Numbered from the stretch's first letter, positions 53,919 to 63,948 are shown. The stretch: 64,000 bases of DNA from Pseudoalteromonas phenolica (GCF_001444405.1 NZ_CP013187.1:3596001-3660000); one strand, 5' to 3'. A program made the numbers and translations. Notes: generated from the sequence alone by a model not told the origin.

Positions 53919-53936
53919 TTGTCATTTTTATGTAAC
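53919..53936 (+). promoter_or_regulatory. Pho-box-like site upstream of the nuclease
   Basis: TTGTCAT-N4-ATGTAAC resembles the tandem PhoB repeat CTGTCAT-N4-CTGTCAT, with the first repeat matching 6 of 7 and the second about 4 of 7. It lies about 60-80 bases before the nuclease start. Extracellular nucleases of this family are phosphate-regulated in Vibrio cholerae. The match is modest. Confidence 0.35.
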
Positions 53937-53996
53937 ATACCCCGCGTAGGCTAATGTCCCCATTTAGCTAATAATCAAAATATACACGGGAACAAA

Positions 53997-56984
53997 ATGA
54001 TTAAAACACGCTTAAAACCCCTTGCTCTATTAGTGGCGGCAACTGCTGCTCCTGCGCAAGCAAACCTTATTATCTCTGAATATGTAGAAGGTAGTTCTAA
54101 CAATAAAGCCGTAGAGTTATACAACACCTCTGGTGCTGCGCTATCACTTGACGGATATAGCATCTCTCTTTATTCAAACGGTAACGGCAACTTAGACTCA
54201 CCGAATAATACCTTAGCTTTAACAGGTACTCTTGCGGCAAATGCAACCTACGTCATTGTTAATGCAGGCTCTGTTGATGAATTAAAAACAAAAGCAGACA
54301 CCGATTCGACCATTACTTATTTCAACGGTGATGATGCATTAGTGCTAACTAAAGACGGTGCAATTGTTGATAGCTTTGGTCAATTAGGTGTTGACCCAGG
54401 CTCTGCGTGGGATGAAGGCGGTGTAACAACTGCAAATAAAACACTGCGTCGTAAAACAAGCATCACATCAGGCCGCACTGATGCAACATCTGCATTTAAC
54501 CCAAGTGAACAGTGGGAGCAATTCGACCAAAATGATTTTTCTGGTATAGGTAGCCATGGCGCAACTGATGGTGGCGATGATGGTAGTGATACCCCAGATC
54601 CAGTGGAGCCGCTTGTTTGTAATGACGCATATACCGCAATTAACGCGATCCAAGGCAGCGCAGATGAAAGTCCAATGAAGGACCAAGTCGTAATCATTGA
54701 AGCTGTCGTAACCGCAGACTTACAAACTGATGACCAATTAAAAGGCTTCTTTGTTCAGTCATTAGAAAAAGATGTTGATAAAGACGCAATGACCTCTGAA
54801 GGTATTTTTGTTTACTATTCAGAGTTAGATGTAAAAGTCGGTGACATTGTGCGTTTAGAAGGAACAGTGCAAGAGTATTATAGCGCAACGCAAATTGGCA
54901 ATGTAACCCGCGCTATGGCCTGTGGCACTGCTGATATCACTGTAGCTGAGCTTAGTCTGCCTGTTTCAGCGCTAGATGACTTAGAAGCCTTTGAAGGCAT
55001 GCTGGTAAAAATTGACCAACAACTGTTTGTAAATAATACCTATGGCTTGGGCCGTTATGGTGAAGTTGCACTCGGCACAGAACGTCTTTACCAAGGCACA
55101 CAAGTTGCACTTCCGGGCGATGCTGCCAATGCGTTAGAAGCACAAAACAAGTTAAAAGAAATTCTTCTAGATGATGGCTCTACAAAGCAAAACCTTGACC
55201 CTAAATACCCACAAAGTGGTTTAAGTGCTTATAACAGCTTACGTCTAGGTGATACTGTAAATAACGTTACCGGTGTATTAGGATACAGCTTTAGTAAATA
55301 TCGTCTGCACCCAACGGTTGATCTTGAGTTTGTAAATAGCAACGAGCGTACCGAAGCACCTGAACTAAAAGGTGAAGGTGATCTGCGCATTGCAAGCTTC
55401 AACGTATTAAACTACTTCAATGGTGACGGTGAAGGCGGTGGCTTCCCTACTCCACGTGGCGCAGATAACGAAGAAGAATTAATTCGTCAACAAGCTAAAC
55501 TTGTTTCTGCTATTACAGCATTAAACGCTGACGTTATCGGTTTGATGGAAGTAGAAAACGATGGGTTTGGTGAACTGAGCGCAATTGACGATCTCGTTGC
55601 AGCAATAAACGCAGAATCAGACAGTGACTATGCGTTTGTAAACTTCAATGCTGAAAAGATTGGCACAGACGACATCACAACGGCGATCATTTACCGTAAG
55701 GATGTTGTTGAAGAAGCTGGTACAGCTAGCTTTACGACTGAAGCACCATTCGATTACAGCAACCGTCCCCCAATTGCACAGAGCTTCAGAAAACTGGATA
55801 CGAATGAAGAGTTCACAGTAGCTGTAGCGCACTTGAAATCAAAAGGTGGTTGTAGCAGCGCTGAAGGCGACAATGCTGATCTTGGTGATGGACAAGGCTG
55901 TTGGAATGCTATTCGTACTGAAGGCGCAAATAAATTTGCTGATTGGTTAATGACATACCCTACAGGCAATGAAGACGCTGATATTATTCTCGTAGGCGAC
56001 ATGAATGCGTATGCCATGGAAGATCCAATTAAAGCATTTGCAGACAAAGGACTCGCAAATGTAATGAACCACGTTGAAGGCGATAACTTCGGATACTCTT
56101 ACACTTTCTCTGGCCGTTTAGGTAGCTTAGACCATGCAGTGGCATCTTCGAGCCTACTTCAGAAAGTCACAGATGCGACCGATTGGCATATTAATGCTGA
56201 TGAGCCAGCAGTATTTGACTATAACACTGAATATAAGTCTGACACCCAACTGGCAAATTACTATGCTGATCATGCATACCGTTCTTCAGATCATGACCCA
56301 GTTGTTATTGAAATCAAGACGGTTGATGCTCGCCCTGTCATCACCACAGGTCAAACTTTCCAAATCGAAGAAAATGCTGCAATGGATAAGGAAATTGGCA
56401 CATTAATATTTACTGATGCCGATGCTGACCTATCACCAGTTACCAAGTTTATGATTGAAGGAACTGAGCTTGTAAAGATCAACGAGCAAGGTAAATTAAT
56501 GGTCGCTGGTGAACTGGATTACGAAGTAAATAGTGTAATCAAATTTACAGTACAAGCTGAAGACTCAGCGGGTAACGTATCTGAAAAGGTTGAGGTGACC
56601 CTGAATATCCTTGATATTGATGATACCAGCCCAGTCATTGCTGCGAATCAAACTTTCCAAATCGAAGAAAACGCTGAGATGGATACAGAGATTGGCACAT
56701 TAGAATTCAGTGATAACACAGCTGTCACTAAGTTGACAGTTGAAGGTACTGAACTTGTAAAGATCAACGAGCAAGGTAAATTGATGGTCGCGGGTGAGCT
56801 AGATTACGAAATGAATAGCGTAATCACATTCACAGTACAAGCTGAAGATGCTGCTGGTAACTCGTCAGAAGCTGTTGAAGTAACGCTTAATATCATTGAT
56901 GTTAATGAAGACGATAGCGGTAGTTTAGCTTGGTTAAGCTTACTTGCCACACCATTCGCTTTCTTGCGCCGTCGCCGTAAATAA
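53997..56984 (+). CDS. Large secreted ExeM/NucH-type nuclease with lamin-tail, cadherin-like repeats and GlyGly-CTERM
   Basis: 995 residues. Signal peptide to about 22, a lamin-tail domain (NLIISEYVEGSSNNKAVELYNT), an OB-fold segment (about 205-320), an endonuclease/exonuclease/phosphatase domain (about 455-780: RIASFNVLNYFNG, LMEVEN, LVGDMNAYAME, SSDHDPVV), then two ~99-residue repeats that begin TFQIEENA. The end (GSLAWLSLLATPFAFLRRRRK) is a GlyGly-CTERM sorting tail, cut by rhombosortase for surface attachment. Such nucleases degrade extracellular DNA and feed on its phosphate. Starts 146 bases after hemB. Confidence 0.93.
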   Translation: MIKTRLKPLALLVAATAAPAQANLIISEYVEGSSNNKAVELYNTSGAALSLDGYSISLYSNGNGNLDSPNNTLALTGTLAANATYVIVNAGSVDELKTKADTDSTITYFNGDDALVLTKDGAIVDSFGQLGVDPGSAWDEGGVTTANKTLRRKTSITSGRTDATSAFNPSEQWEQFDQNDFSGIGSHGATDGGDDGSDTPDPVEPLVCNDAYTAINAIQGSADESPMKDQVVIIEAVVTADLQTDDQLKGFFVQSLEKDVDKDAMTSEGIFVYYSELDVKVGDIVRLEGTVQEYYSATQIGNVTRAMACGTADITVAELSLPVSALDDLEAFEGMLVKIDQQLFVNNTYGLGRYGEVALGTERLYQGTQVALPGDAANALEAQNKLKEILLDDGSTKQNLDPKYPQSGLSAYNSLRLGDTVNNVTGVLGYSFSKYRLHPTVDLEFVNSNERTEAPELKGEGDLRIASFNVLNYFNGDGEGGGFPTPRGADNEEELIRQQAKLVSAITALNADVIGLMEVENDGFGELSAIDDLVAAINAESDSDYAFVNFNAEKIGTDDITTAIIYRKDVVEEAGTASFTTEAPFDYSNRPPIAQSFRKLDTNEEFTVAVAHLKSKGGCSSAEGDNADLGDGQGCWNAIRTEGANKFADWLMTYPTGNEDADIILVGDMNAYAMEDPIKAFADKGLANVMNHVEGDNFGYSYTFSGRLGSLDHAVASSSLLQKVTDATDWHINADEPAVFDYNTEYKSDTQLANYYADHAYRSSDHDPVVIEIKTVDARPVITTGQTFQIEENAAMDKEIGTLIFTDADADLSPVTKFMIEGTELVKINEQGKLMVAGELDYEVNSVIKFTVQAEDSAGNVSEKVEVTLNILDIDDTSPVIAANQTFQIEENAEMDTEIGTLEFSDNTAVTKLTVEGTELVKINEQGKLMVAGELDYEMNSVITFTVQAEDAAGNSSEAVEVTLNIIDVNEDDSGSLAWLSLLATPFAFLRRRRK

Positions 56985-57003
56985 GCCTATATTTACAAAC
57001 AAT

Positions 57004-57030
57004 AAAAATGCGCCTAACGGCGCATTTTTT
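57004..57030 (+). terminator. Terminator of the nuclease gene
   Basis: AAAAATGCGCC / GGCGCATTTTTT hairpin with TAAC loop, 20 bases past the stop; symmetrical A/T runs allow use by the convergent gene at 57034 as well. Confidence 0.9.
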
Positions 57031-57033
57031 GTG

Positions 57034-57426
57034 CTATAAAGCCAGCAAACGCTCTGCTTTAGATAAATCTGTTTCACTGACTTGCCAAGCATAAAAGCGA
57101 ATTGAGTTATTATCTCGCGTTTTCACAATCAAGACATCACCGAACCAGCTTGAATGAGACGAAATTGATTGTACTGATTCTTGATGGATATATCGCACAG
57201 TAAAACCTATACCGTAACTAATACCCGCTCTATTAATATGTACAAACATCTTATTTTTTTGCTGTAAGGTAGCAATGACAACGGTACTAAACACTAGCGT
57301 AAAACCGAGCCACTTAAACAGCTGAAATGATACAAGCTCAAAACTAACTAAAGCTAGGCTGAAAATGCCAAAAGAAAAGCTAATAAATAGCAATGTTTTA
57401 TTTGAATTTAAATCCACAGTGTGCAC
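57034..57426 (-). CDS. Small membrane protein, unknown (130 aa)
   Basis: Two adjacent membrane helices (LLFISFSFGIFSLALVSF, LFKWLGFTLVFSTVVIATL) are followed by a soluble beta-type domain (MFVHINRAGISYGIGFTVRYIHQ ... VKTRDNNSIRFYAWQV) that resembles the layout of bacterial PH-like proteins. No family recognised. It lies between the nuclease and EF-G2 genes with terminators on both sides. Confidence 0.65.
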   Translation of the reverse strand: MHTVDLNSNKTLLFISFSFGIFSLALVSFELVSFQLFKWLGFTLVFSTVVIATLQQKNKMFVHINRAGISYGIGFTVRYIHQESVQSISSHSSWFGDVLIVKTRDNNSIRFYAWQVSETDLSKAERLLAL

Positions 57427-57562
57427 AACAACGACTCCTTTATTCGTATCACAATTCAGACCCTAAAAAGAGCACAGGTCCAAAACAGCGGCATAATACG
57501 AAGTCAATGTGCCTTTTTCAACCCTATTCTATACGAAAATAGAATGAGTTTTTGCGAGCATA

Positions 57563-57593
57563 AAAAAACCGCTTGTAAAACAAGCGGTTTTTT
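57563..57593 (-). terminator. Terminator of the EF-G gene
   Basis: AAAAAACCGCTTG / CAAGCGGTTTTTT stem with TAAAA loop, 20 bases past the stop at 57616. Confidence 0.9.
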
Positions 57594-57615
57594 AAAATCA
57601 GATAAAAAGGGCTAA

Positions 57616-59703
57616 TTACTTAGCTGCTTTTTTCTCTTTCTCAGCTGCGATTACAGTGTCAGCAACGTTTTGCGGACATGGTGCATAGTGAGAGAATTCC
57701 ATTGAGAACTGACCACGACCAGACGTGATAGTACGTAGGTGACCAATGTATCCGAACATTTCAGATAGAGGTACTTCACCCTTGATACGAACGCCCATTG
57801 CGCCAGCTTCTTGGTCTTTGATCATACCACGACGACGGTTAAGGTCACCAATTACGTCACCTACGTTGTCTTCTGGCGTGAATACGTCAACTTTCATGAT
57901 TGGCTCAAGAAGTTGTGCACCCGCTTTAGGGATAGACTGACGGAAAGCGCCTTTAGCTGCGATTTCGAACGCGATTGCTGATGAGTCAACTGCGTGGAAA
58001 GCACCGTCGAATAGCTCAACTTCAACGTCTAGTACAGGGAAGCCCGCTAGAACACCTTCTTGCATCATTGATGCAAAGCCTTTTTCAACTGCAGGCCAGA
58101 ATTCTTTAGGAACGTTACCACCAACAACTGATGAAGAGAACTGGAAGCCTGAGTTAGGCTCACCTGGCTTGATGCGGTAATCGATCTTACCGAACTGACC
58201 AGAACCACCAGACTGCTTCTTGTGCGTGTAGCTGTCTTCGATTTCTTGCGTGATAGTTTCACGGTAAGCAACCTGAGGCTGACCAACAACTAGCTCAACG
58301 CCGTAAGTACGCTTAAGGATGTCTACCTTGATGTCTAGGTGTAATTCACCCATACCTTTAAGGATAGTTTCACCTGAATCTTCGTCAGTCTCAACCTGGA
58401 ATGACGGATCTTCTGCAACCATCTTACCGATCGCGATACCCATCTTCTCGTTACCACCTTTATCTTTAGGTGCAACAGCGATAGAGATTACTGGATCTGG
58501 GAAGATCATCGCTTCTAGTGTACATTCGTGCTTAGGATCACAAAGCGTGTGACCTGTTTGAACGTTCTTCATGCCAACAACCGCGATGATGTCACCCGCT
58601 TGTGCTTCAGTCAGTTCGTTACGCTCGTCTGCTTGCATCTCAACCATACGGCCGATACGCTCTGTTTTACCAGTTGCAGAGTTAAGCACTGTGTCACCTT
58701 TCTTCATGCGACCAGAGTAGATACGGATAAACGTAAGTGCACCGAAACGGTCGTCCATGATTTTGAACGCAAGCGCTTTAAGTGGCTCATCAGCAGAAAC
58801 AGTTGCTACTTCACCAGTAGGCTCACCTGTGTCTTTGTCAGTTAAAGGCTGTGGATCAACTTCAGTTGGAGACGGTAAGTAGTCAACAACTGCGTCTAGT
58901 ACTAGCTGCATACCTTTGTTTTTGAATGCAGAACCACAGAAAGTTGGGAAGAAAGCAAGGTCACGTGTACCTTTACGGATACAAGCTTTGATTTGCTCTA
59001 GTGAAGGCTCTTCACCTTCCATGTACGCTTCCATTAGGTCGTCGTCTTGCTCAACTGCAGACTCAACTAGCATCTCATGGTATTCTTCAACCTTGTCTAC
59101 CATATCAGCTGGAACGTCAGTGATTTCGTAGTTTTCAGGAAGGCCTGTCTCGTCCCAGATGTATGCTTTTTTCTCTAGTACGTCTACAACACCAGTGAAC
59201 TGGTCTTCGATACCGATTGGAAGAGTCATAACTAGTGGGTTAGCACCAAGTACTTTCTCAACCTGACCAACTACGCGATAGAAGTCAGCACCCATACGGT
59301 CTAGTTTGTTTACGAAGATACAACGTGCAACTTCTGATTCGTTCGCATAACGCCAGTTAGTTTCTGACTGTGGCTCAACACCACCAGAACCACAGAATAC
59401 ACCGATACCGCCATCAAGTACTTTAAGTGAACGGTATACTTCAACTGTGAAGTCAACGTGTCCAGGAGTATCGATAACGTTTAAACGGTGGCCTTTCCAC
59501 TCACAAGTTACAGCTGCTGATTGGATAGTAATACCACGCTCAGCTTCCTGTTCCATGAAGTCAGTAGTTGACTCACCGTCGTGAACCTCACCAGTTTTGT
59601 GAATTTTACCAGTAAGCTTAAGGATACGCTCAGTGGTGGTAGTTTTACCCGCATCAACGTGCGCGAAAATACCAATGTTTCTGTATTTCGATAAATCTGC
59701 CAT
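57616..59703 (-). CDS. fusA: Elongation factor G, EF-G2 type
   Basis: 695 residues, all five EF-G domains: G1 AHVDAGKTTTTERIL, G3 DTPGHVDF, G4 NKLDRMGAD, then domain IV loop GGNVPKEFWPAVEKGF and VDSSAIAFEIAAKGAF. Length and sequence (MADLSKYRNIGIFAHVDAGK) match the second EF-G of Vibrio and Shewanella, encoded alone rather than in the str operon with EF-Tu. The role of this paralogue beyond translocation or ribosome recycling is not settled. Symbol used loosely (fusA2 or fusB in relatives). Confidence 0.9.
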   Translation of the reverse strand: MADLSKYRNIGIFAHVDAGKTTTTERILKLTGKIHKTGEVHDGESTTDFMEQEAERGITIQSAAVTCEWKGHRLNVIDTPGHVDFTVEVYRSLKVLDGGIGVFCGSGGVEPQSETNWRYANESEVARCIFVNKLDRMGADFYRVVGQVEKVLGANPLVMTLPIGIEDQFTGVVDVLEKKAYIWDETGLPENYEITDVPADMVDKVEEYHEMLVESAVEQDDDLMEAYMEGEEPSLEQIKACIRKGTRDLAFFPTFCGSAFKNKGMQLVLDAVVDYLPSPTEVDPQPLTDKDTGEPTGEVATVSADEPLKALAFKIMDDRFGALTFIRIYSGRMKKGDTVLNSATGKTERIGRMVEMQADERNELTEAQAGDIIAVVGMKNVQTGHTLCDPKHECTLEAMIFPDPVISIAVAPKDKGGNEKMGIAIGKMVAEDPSFQVETDEDSGETILKGMGELHLDIKVDILKRTYGVELVVGQPQVAYRETITQEIEDSYTHKKQSGGSGQFGKIDYRIKPGEPNSGFQFSSSVVGGNVPKEFWPAVEKGFASMMQEGVLAGFPVLDVEVELFDGAFHAVDSSAIAFEIAAKGAFRQSIPKAGAQLLEPIMKVDVFTPEDNVGDVIGDLNRRRGMIKDQEAGAMGVRIKGEVPLSEMFGYIGHLRTITSGRGQFSMEFSHYAPCPQNVADTVIAAEKEKKAAK

Positions 59704-59832
59704 TGTTTTACTCTATTTAAAGTAGAAAATTATTCGGCGGGAGTATATCACCTCTTTCGGTGAACATCATCCTAGATATCGTCTAAAATGCAGACAATTT
59801 GCTAAAAAGTGATTTTTCTTGAAAAGAATTAC

Positions 59833-59864
59833 GCCTCACTCGATAAATTTAAATCGAATGAGGC
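59833..59864 (-). terminator. Possible terminator of the AIM24-like gene
   Basis: Twelve-base imperfect stem GCCTCACTCGAT / ATCGAATGAGGC around an AT loop, 33 bases past the stop at 59897. The T-run after it is weak. Confidence 0.5.
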
Positions 59865-59896
59865 CGAAAAGCGCTTAAATAAAAGGGTTTCTCAGG

Positions 59897-60685
59897 TTAA
59901 TCGCCATCAATTATGTCACCAATTGAACCTAGCACTGAGCCCTCACCTTGACGGCTACCTCCTTGACTTGGCGCATGTTGAATCACCCTGTCGGCCAACC
60001 TTGAGAAAGGCAAACTCTGGATCCACACAGTGCCGGTGCCCGACAAAGTCGCTAGAAATAGTCCTTCGCCGCCAAAGAACATACTTTTTAGACCACTGAC
60101 ACGTTCAATATCAAACTCAATGCCTTCACTGAAGCCCACCACACAACCTGTATCTAATTTCAATGTATCATTGTTGAGTTGCTTTTTGATGACCGTACCG
60201 CCTGCATGCGCAAAGGCCATGCCATCACCTTGCAAGTGTTCAAGAATAAAGCCTTCGCCGCCAAAAAAGCCCGCGCCTAATTTGCGTTGGAATGCGATGT
60301 CGACTTTGGTGCCTAGAGCGGCACACAAAAAGGAGTCTTTTTGAAGATAAACAGAACCGCCAAGCTCAGCCATATCCAAAGGTATGATGGAACCTGGGAA
60401 AGGCGCGGCAAATGCGACACGCTTTTTGCCATGCCCACTATTCGTAAAGTGTGTCATAAATAGTGACTCACCACTGATCATCCGCTTACCTGCACTGAAT
60501 AGCTTACTCATGAAACCCTGTTCAGGCTCTGAACCATCACCCATTTTGGCTTCAAACTCAATGCCGCTTTCCATATAGTTCATTGCACCAGCTTCCGCGA
60601 TAACGGTTTCTCGTGGATCTAATTCGACTTCAACCATCTGCATTGACTCGCCGATTATTTCATAATCAATTTCATGACATCGCAT
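59897..60685 (-). CDS. AIM24 / TIGR00266 family protein
   Basis: 262 residues of a beta-rich single-domain protein; the TIGR00266 signature includes the double GGEG...L segments (FFGGEGFILEHLQGDG and FFGGEGLFLATLSGTG) and AEAGAMNYMESGIEFEAK. AAGGATTACACA before the ATG supports the start. Family relatives include mitochondrial AIM24; biochemical role unknown. Standalone gene upstream of EF-G. Confidence 0.9.
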   Translation of the reverse strand: MRCHEIDYEIIGESMQMVEVELDPRETVIAEAGAMNYMESGIEFEAKMGDGSEPEQGFMSKLFSAGKRMISGESLFMTHFTNSGHGKKRVAFAAPFPGSIIPLDMAELGGSVYLQKDSFLCAALGTKVDIAFQRKLGAGFFGGEGFILEHLQGDGMAFAHAGGTVIKKQLNNDTLKLDTGCVVGFSEGIEFDIERVSGLKSMFFGGEGLFLATLSGTGTVWIQSLPFSRLADRVIQHAPSQGGSRQGEGSVLGSIGDIIDGD

Positions 60686-60773
60686 TGTGTAATCCTTCTA
60701 GATTGAACATGATTGTAACTGTTATCTTGCGCTTAAAAACACCGCTTTTAACAGCCATAAATTGTAAGCAAAG

Positions 60774-62075
60774 TTAAAAAACAATAAATAACCCTAATAT
60801 CAACGCCAAGCCAATTAACGGCACAACCACAGTGAGCATAGCTAAAGGCCAGTAGGCATCTTGATGCTTCTCACCACAAATCGCACGTATGGTTGTCACT
60901 ACATAGCCATTGTGTGGCAAGGTGTCTATGGCGCCTGAGCTTATTGCTACTACACGGTGCAATTCATCAGCCTCAACACCCAAGTCCATATAATGTGGCG
61001 CCACCAAAGGTAAGGCGATGGCCTGTCCTCCCGATGCAGAGCCTGTTAAACCGGCAATCACACTCACTGCAATCGCAGCACCTATCAGTTCATGCCCAGG
61101 GATCTGCGTCATCATAACCACGGCATCTTGAAATGCTGGAGTCAACTTAGCCACTGCACCGAAACCAACAACAGCGGCAGTATTGCCAATTGCAACTAAA
61201 GCACCCGTTGTTGCTTGATTCACCGCAGCTTCAACATTAATAAAGTATTTAAAGTTAATAATAAACAGGCTGATCACCCCACCGAGCAAAGCCACAATTA
61301 AGGCATTTTGCTGCAGTGTTTCATGCAAGGTAAAAGACAACGCCAGCACGACCAACAAAGGGATCACGCCCGTAATAGCACTTGGCAGCCTGTTTCGTGT
61401 TGCTTCAGGGTCATTATCTCGCGCTTCAAATTGCTCGCCATTTGCCACCGCGCATTTAATCATATATTGCAGCAATACATACCCGAGCCCCGCCATGAAT
61501 ATGGCAATAACCAAACTCTCTTGCCACGCTGCATAAGGTGAAGTGCCTAGGTATTTAATCGGGATCCAGTTTTGAATCTCAGGAGAGCCTGCTGATGTCA
61601 TGGTGAAAGTAACCGAACCAAATGCCAATGCTGCTGGAATAAAACGACGAGGCAAGTTCGCATCTTTGAACAAACTCAGTGCCATGGGGTAAACAGAAAA
61701 TGCCACGATGAAAACACTCACGCCACCATACGTGAGCAAAGCACAAGCAAGTACAACAGCTAACACCGCATACTTCATACCGAGTTTATTCACAATATAG
61801 CGAGCAACTGCATCTGCCGCGCCACTGTCTTCCATCAATTTACCAAACAGTGATCCCAACAAGAACATCAAAAACCAAGCTTGTACAAAGCCTGCAAAGC
61901 CGCTCATGTAGCCAGATACAAAACTTGCTTGCTCACTTATTTGAAATAAAGGTATGCCGCTCGATAGTGCGACAACGACAGCACACAAAGGGGCTGAAAT
62001 AAATAAATTAACGCCCCTGAGCGTCAATACTATCAATGCGACTAACGCAAATGCGAGACCGATTGAACTCAACAT
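60774..62075 (-). CDS. GntP-family permease
   Basis: 433 residues with about 12 membrane helices. Characteristic stretches: LLTYGGVSVFIVAFSVYPMA, TMTSAGSPEIQNWIPIKYLGTSPYAAWQ, GLTGSASGGQAIALPLVAP and SSGAIDTLPHNGYVVTT, as in gluconate and related organic-acid:proton symporters. Substrate unknown. It lies 120 bases downstream of the LytTR response regulator on the same strand and may be controlled by it. Confidence 0.85.
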   Translation of the reverse strand: MLSSIGLAFALVALIVLTLRGVNLFISAPLCAVVVALSSGIPLFQISEQASFVSGYMSGFAGFVQAWFLMFLLGSLFGKLMEDSGAADAVARYIVNKLGMKYAVLAVVLACALLTYGGVSVFIVAFSVYPMALSLFKDANLPRRFIPAALAFGSVTFTMTSAGSPEIQNWIPIKYLGTSPYAAWQESLVIAIFMAGLGYVLLQYMIKCAVANGEQFEARDNDPEATRNRLPSAITGVIPLLVVLALSFTLHETLQQNALIVALLGGVISLFIINFKYFINVEAAVNQATTGALVAIGNTAAVVGFGAVAKLTPAFQDAVVMMTQIPGHELIGAAIAVSVIAGLTGSASGGQAIALPLVAPHYMDLGVEADELHRVVAISSGAIDTLPHNGYVVTTIRAICGEKHQDAYWPLAMLTVVVPLIGLALILGLFIVF

Positions 62076-62195
62076 AGAATCACCTGTTTGTTTTTATTTT
62101 TGTTTTAAACCAACCCTGTAATAAAACGGTTTATTTTGAAGATTGGTATTACAGATAACTACACGTTAGGAGATTTTGTTGAAAAAGTACACAGC

Positions 62196-62888
62196 CTATA
62201 ATTTATAACGTTGTTTAAACGCGGTTGTTTGGTTCCGAGACAAGGCGATTTGCAGATTATTTTGCAACCTCACTTCAAGCGTACCGCCACTTTCTTGTTC
62301 AAGCTCTGCGATATTATTGATATTAAATAGCCAGCTTCTATTAGCCCTAAAAAAAGGTTCTTTAGGTAAACGCTCAGCGATATTTGCCAATGTTCGATAC
62401 ACGCTAACAGCCCCATTTTCTGTATGCAAGCGCGTATAATTTCCCATAGCTTCAAATGCCTGCACCTCTTCTAACGCAATAAAAAAGCAACGCTGCCCAT
62501 CTTTGATAAAAAAACGACTATCTATTTCGAGCGGTGCTTGCAACTTCTTATACTTTTCAATTGCAACAGCTAAACGGGCTTGCGTAACTGGCTTAAGTAG
62601 GTAATCGAGGGCGTTGACTTCAAATGACTTTACAGCAAAATCATCATGTGCGGTGACAAAAATAACATGGGGTACATAAGTTAACTGTGCCAGCAAATCA
62701 AACCCGCTACCGCTTGGCATATTGATATCAAGCAATAGTAAATCAGGCTGTTCCTGTTCTATAATAACCTTGGCTTCAATGATATCTGGCGCCTCGCCAA
62801 CCACATCAAGCCCACCTAACTCTTCAATTTGCGCTTTTAATTCGAGCCTTGCTAAATGGCTATCATCAACAATCACAACCCGAGTCAT
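62196..62888 (-). CDS. LytTR-type response regulator
   Basis: 230 residues: receiver domain with Asp54 as phosphoacceptor (LLLLDINMPSGSG), Thr79 and Lys99 (DYLLKPV); then a LytTR DNA-binding domain (FFIALEEVQAFEAMGNYTRLHTENG ... FFRANRSWLFNINNI). Its start overlaps the kinase stop by 4 bases (ATGA). Target genes unknown; the GntP-like permease downstream is the first candidate. Confidence 0.92.
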   Translation of the reverse strand: MTRVVIVDDSHLARLELKAQIEELGGLDVVGEAPDIIEAKVIIEQEQPDLLLLDINMPSGSGFDLLAQLTYVPHVIFVTAHDDFAVKSFEVNALDYLLKPVTQARLAVAIEKYKKLQAPLEIDSRFFIKDGQRCFFIALEEVQAFEAMGNYTRLHTENGAVSVYRTLANIAERLPKEPFFRANRSWLFNINNIAELEQESGGTLEVRLQNNLQIALSRNQTTAFKQRYKL

Positions 62889-63946
62889 ATTGTTTCCTTT
62901 GGTAATTGAATACGTGTTATTACTTGCTCACCTTGCTCAAAACGATTCAGCTTAGACTGGCCTTTATAAAGTAACGCCAAACGTTTCTCTATATTTTTTG
63001 TCGCTAAACCCAAGCCATCTGAAGGCTGTTTGTTTGTAAGTAATGGGTTAATAACTTCAATCATGAGCTTTTCTTCACAACTAATCGATAAATAAACAGT
63101 ACCACCTATGCGACTATTTGCTATCCCGTGCTTAATTGCGTTTTCTAAACATAGTTGTAAGATCATTTTAGGCATAGTTAATTGAAGCGCCTCAGGTGAA
63201 ACCTCAATTTGTGTCTGCAATCGTTCTGCTAAACCGATTTTGCATAAATTTAAGTAATGTTCTGCATTTGCCAACTCTTCTGATACTGGCACTTTATCCT
63301 TGTGGTTCGGCTGTAATGAATAACGCAGCATATCTGCCAGCTCAGCCAAACTATCACGGGCTTGAGCGGGCTGAGCTAAAATCAAAGCGCGAATATCGTT
63401 AATGGCATTAAATAAAAAGTGGGGATTCAACTGACTGTTCAACACCTGTAATTGGCTCACTGTAAGCAGTGAATGCGCCTCAGTTAATAATTTAATTTTG
63501 CTGACAGCCAAATACCCCAATGACCATAACAGCGTCATGCCCAACATGTTAATACCATTGCTCAGCCCCACATGCTCAATAACAAAACGAGTCTGAGACG
63601 ATGGAATTGGGTGCGACACTCCAATATACGCTAAGAAAAAAACACCAACTAATAATGCAATCGTGGCGAGTAAAGTTGATATGAGAGCGCCAATAAATAA
63701 ACTTATGAATTGCTGAAAATTGCTTTTTTGCTGCATAAAACGTTTATACAAGCACCTCAAAGTGTATGTAAATAATGCTCCTGCGGATAAAAATATGCCT
63801 CCATATACAGCTTCTATCCAACTTGCATATGGGTTTTGCATAACAATTGAAGTGATAAATAAATAAGCCACTAACCAGCTTGTTAAGTGGCAAGCAGCGA
63901 AAATATATCGCTGCCTAAAAAAACTCTGAAACTGTAAAAACTGCAT
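62885..63946 (-). CDS. LytS/YehU-type sensor histidine kinase
   Basis: 353 residues: four membrane helices in the first 150 residues, then a His_kinase domain with His176 in LNPHFLFN, an N-box in LENAIKHGI, and a glycine box in DGLGLATKNIEKRL. Absent are the PAS or GAF domains of LytS, so the signal is probably sensed in the membrane. It is followed by its response regulator with a 4-base overlap. Confidence 0.92.
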   Translation of the reverse strand: MQFLQFQSFFRQRYIFAACHLTSWLVAYLFITSIVMQNPYASWIEAVYGGIFLSAGALFTYTLRCLYKRFMQQKSNFQQFISLFIGALISTLLATIALLVGVFFLAYIGVSHPIPSSQTRFVIEHVGLSNGINMLGMTLLWSLGYLAVSKIKLLTEAHSLLTVSQLQVLNSQLNPHFLFNAINDIRALILAQPAQARDSLAELADMLRYSLQPNHKDKVPVSEELANAEHYLNLCKIGLAERLQTQIEVSPEALQLTMPKMILQLCLENAIKHGIANSRIGGTVYLSISCEEKLMIEVINPLLTNKQPSDGLGLATKNIEKRLALLYKGQSKLNRFEQGEQVITRIQLPKETI

Positions 63947-63948
63947 AA

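Noticed and set aside
57746..59131. Plus-strand ORFs antisense to EF-G
   Set aside because: Shadows of a highly conserved gene in the other strand.
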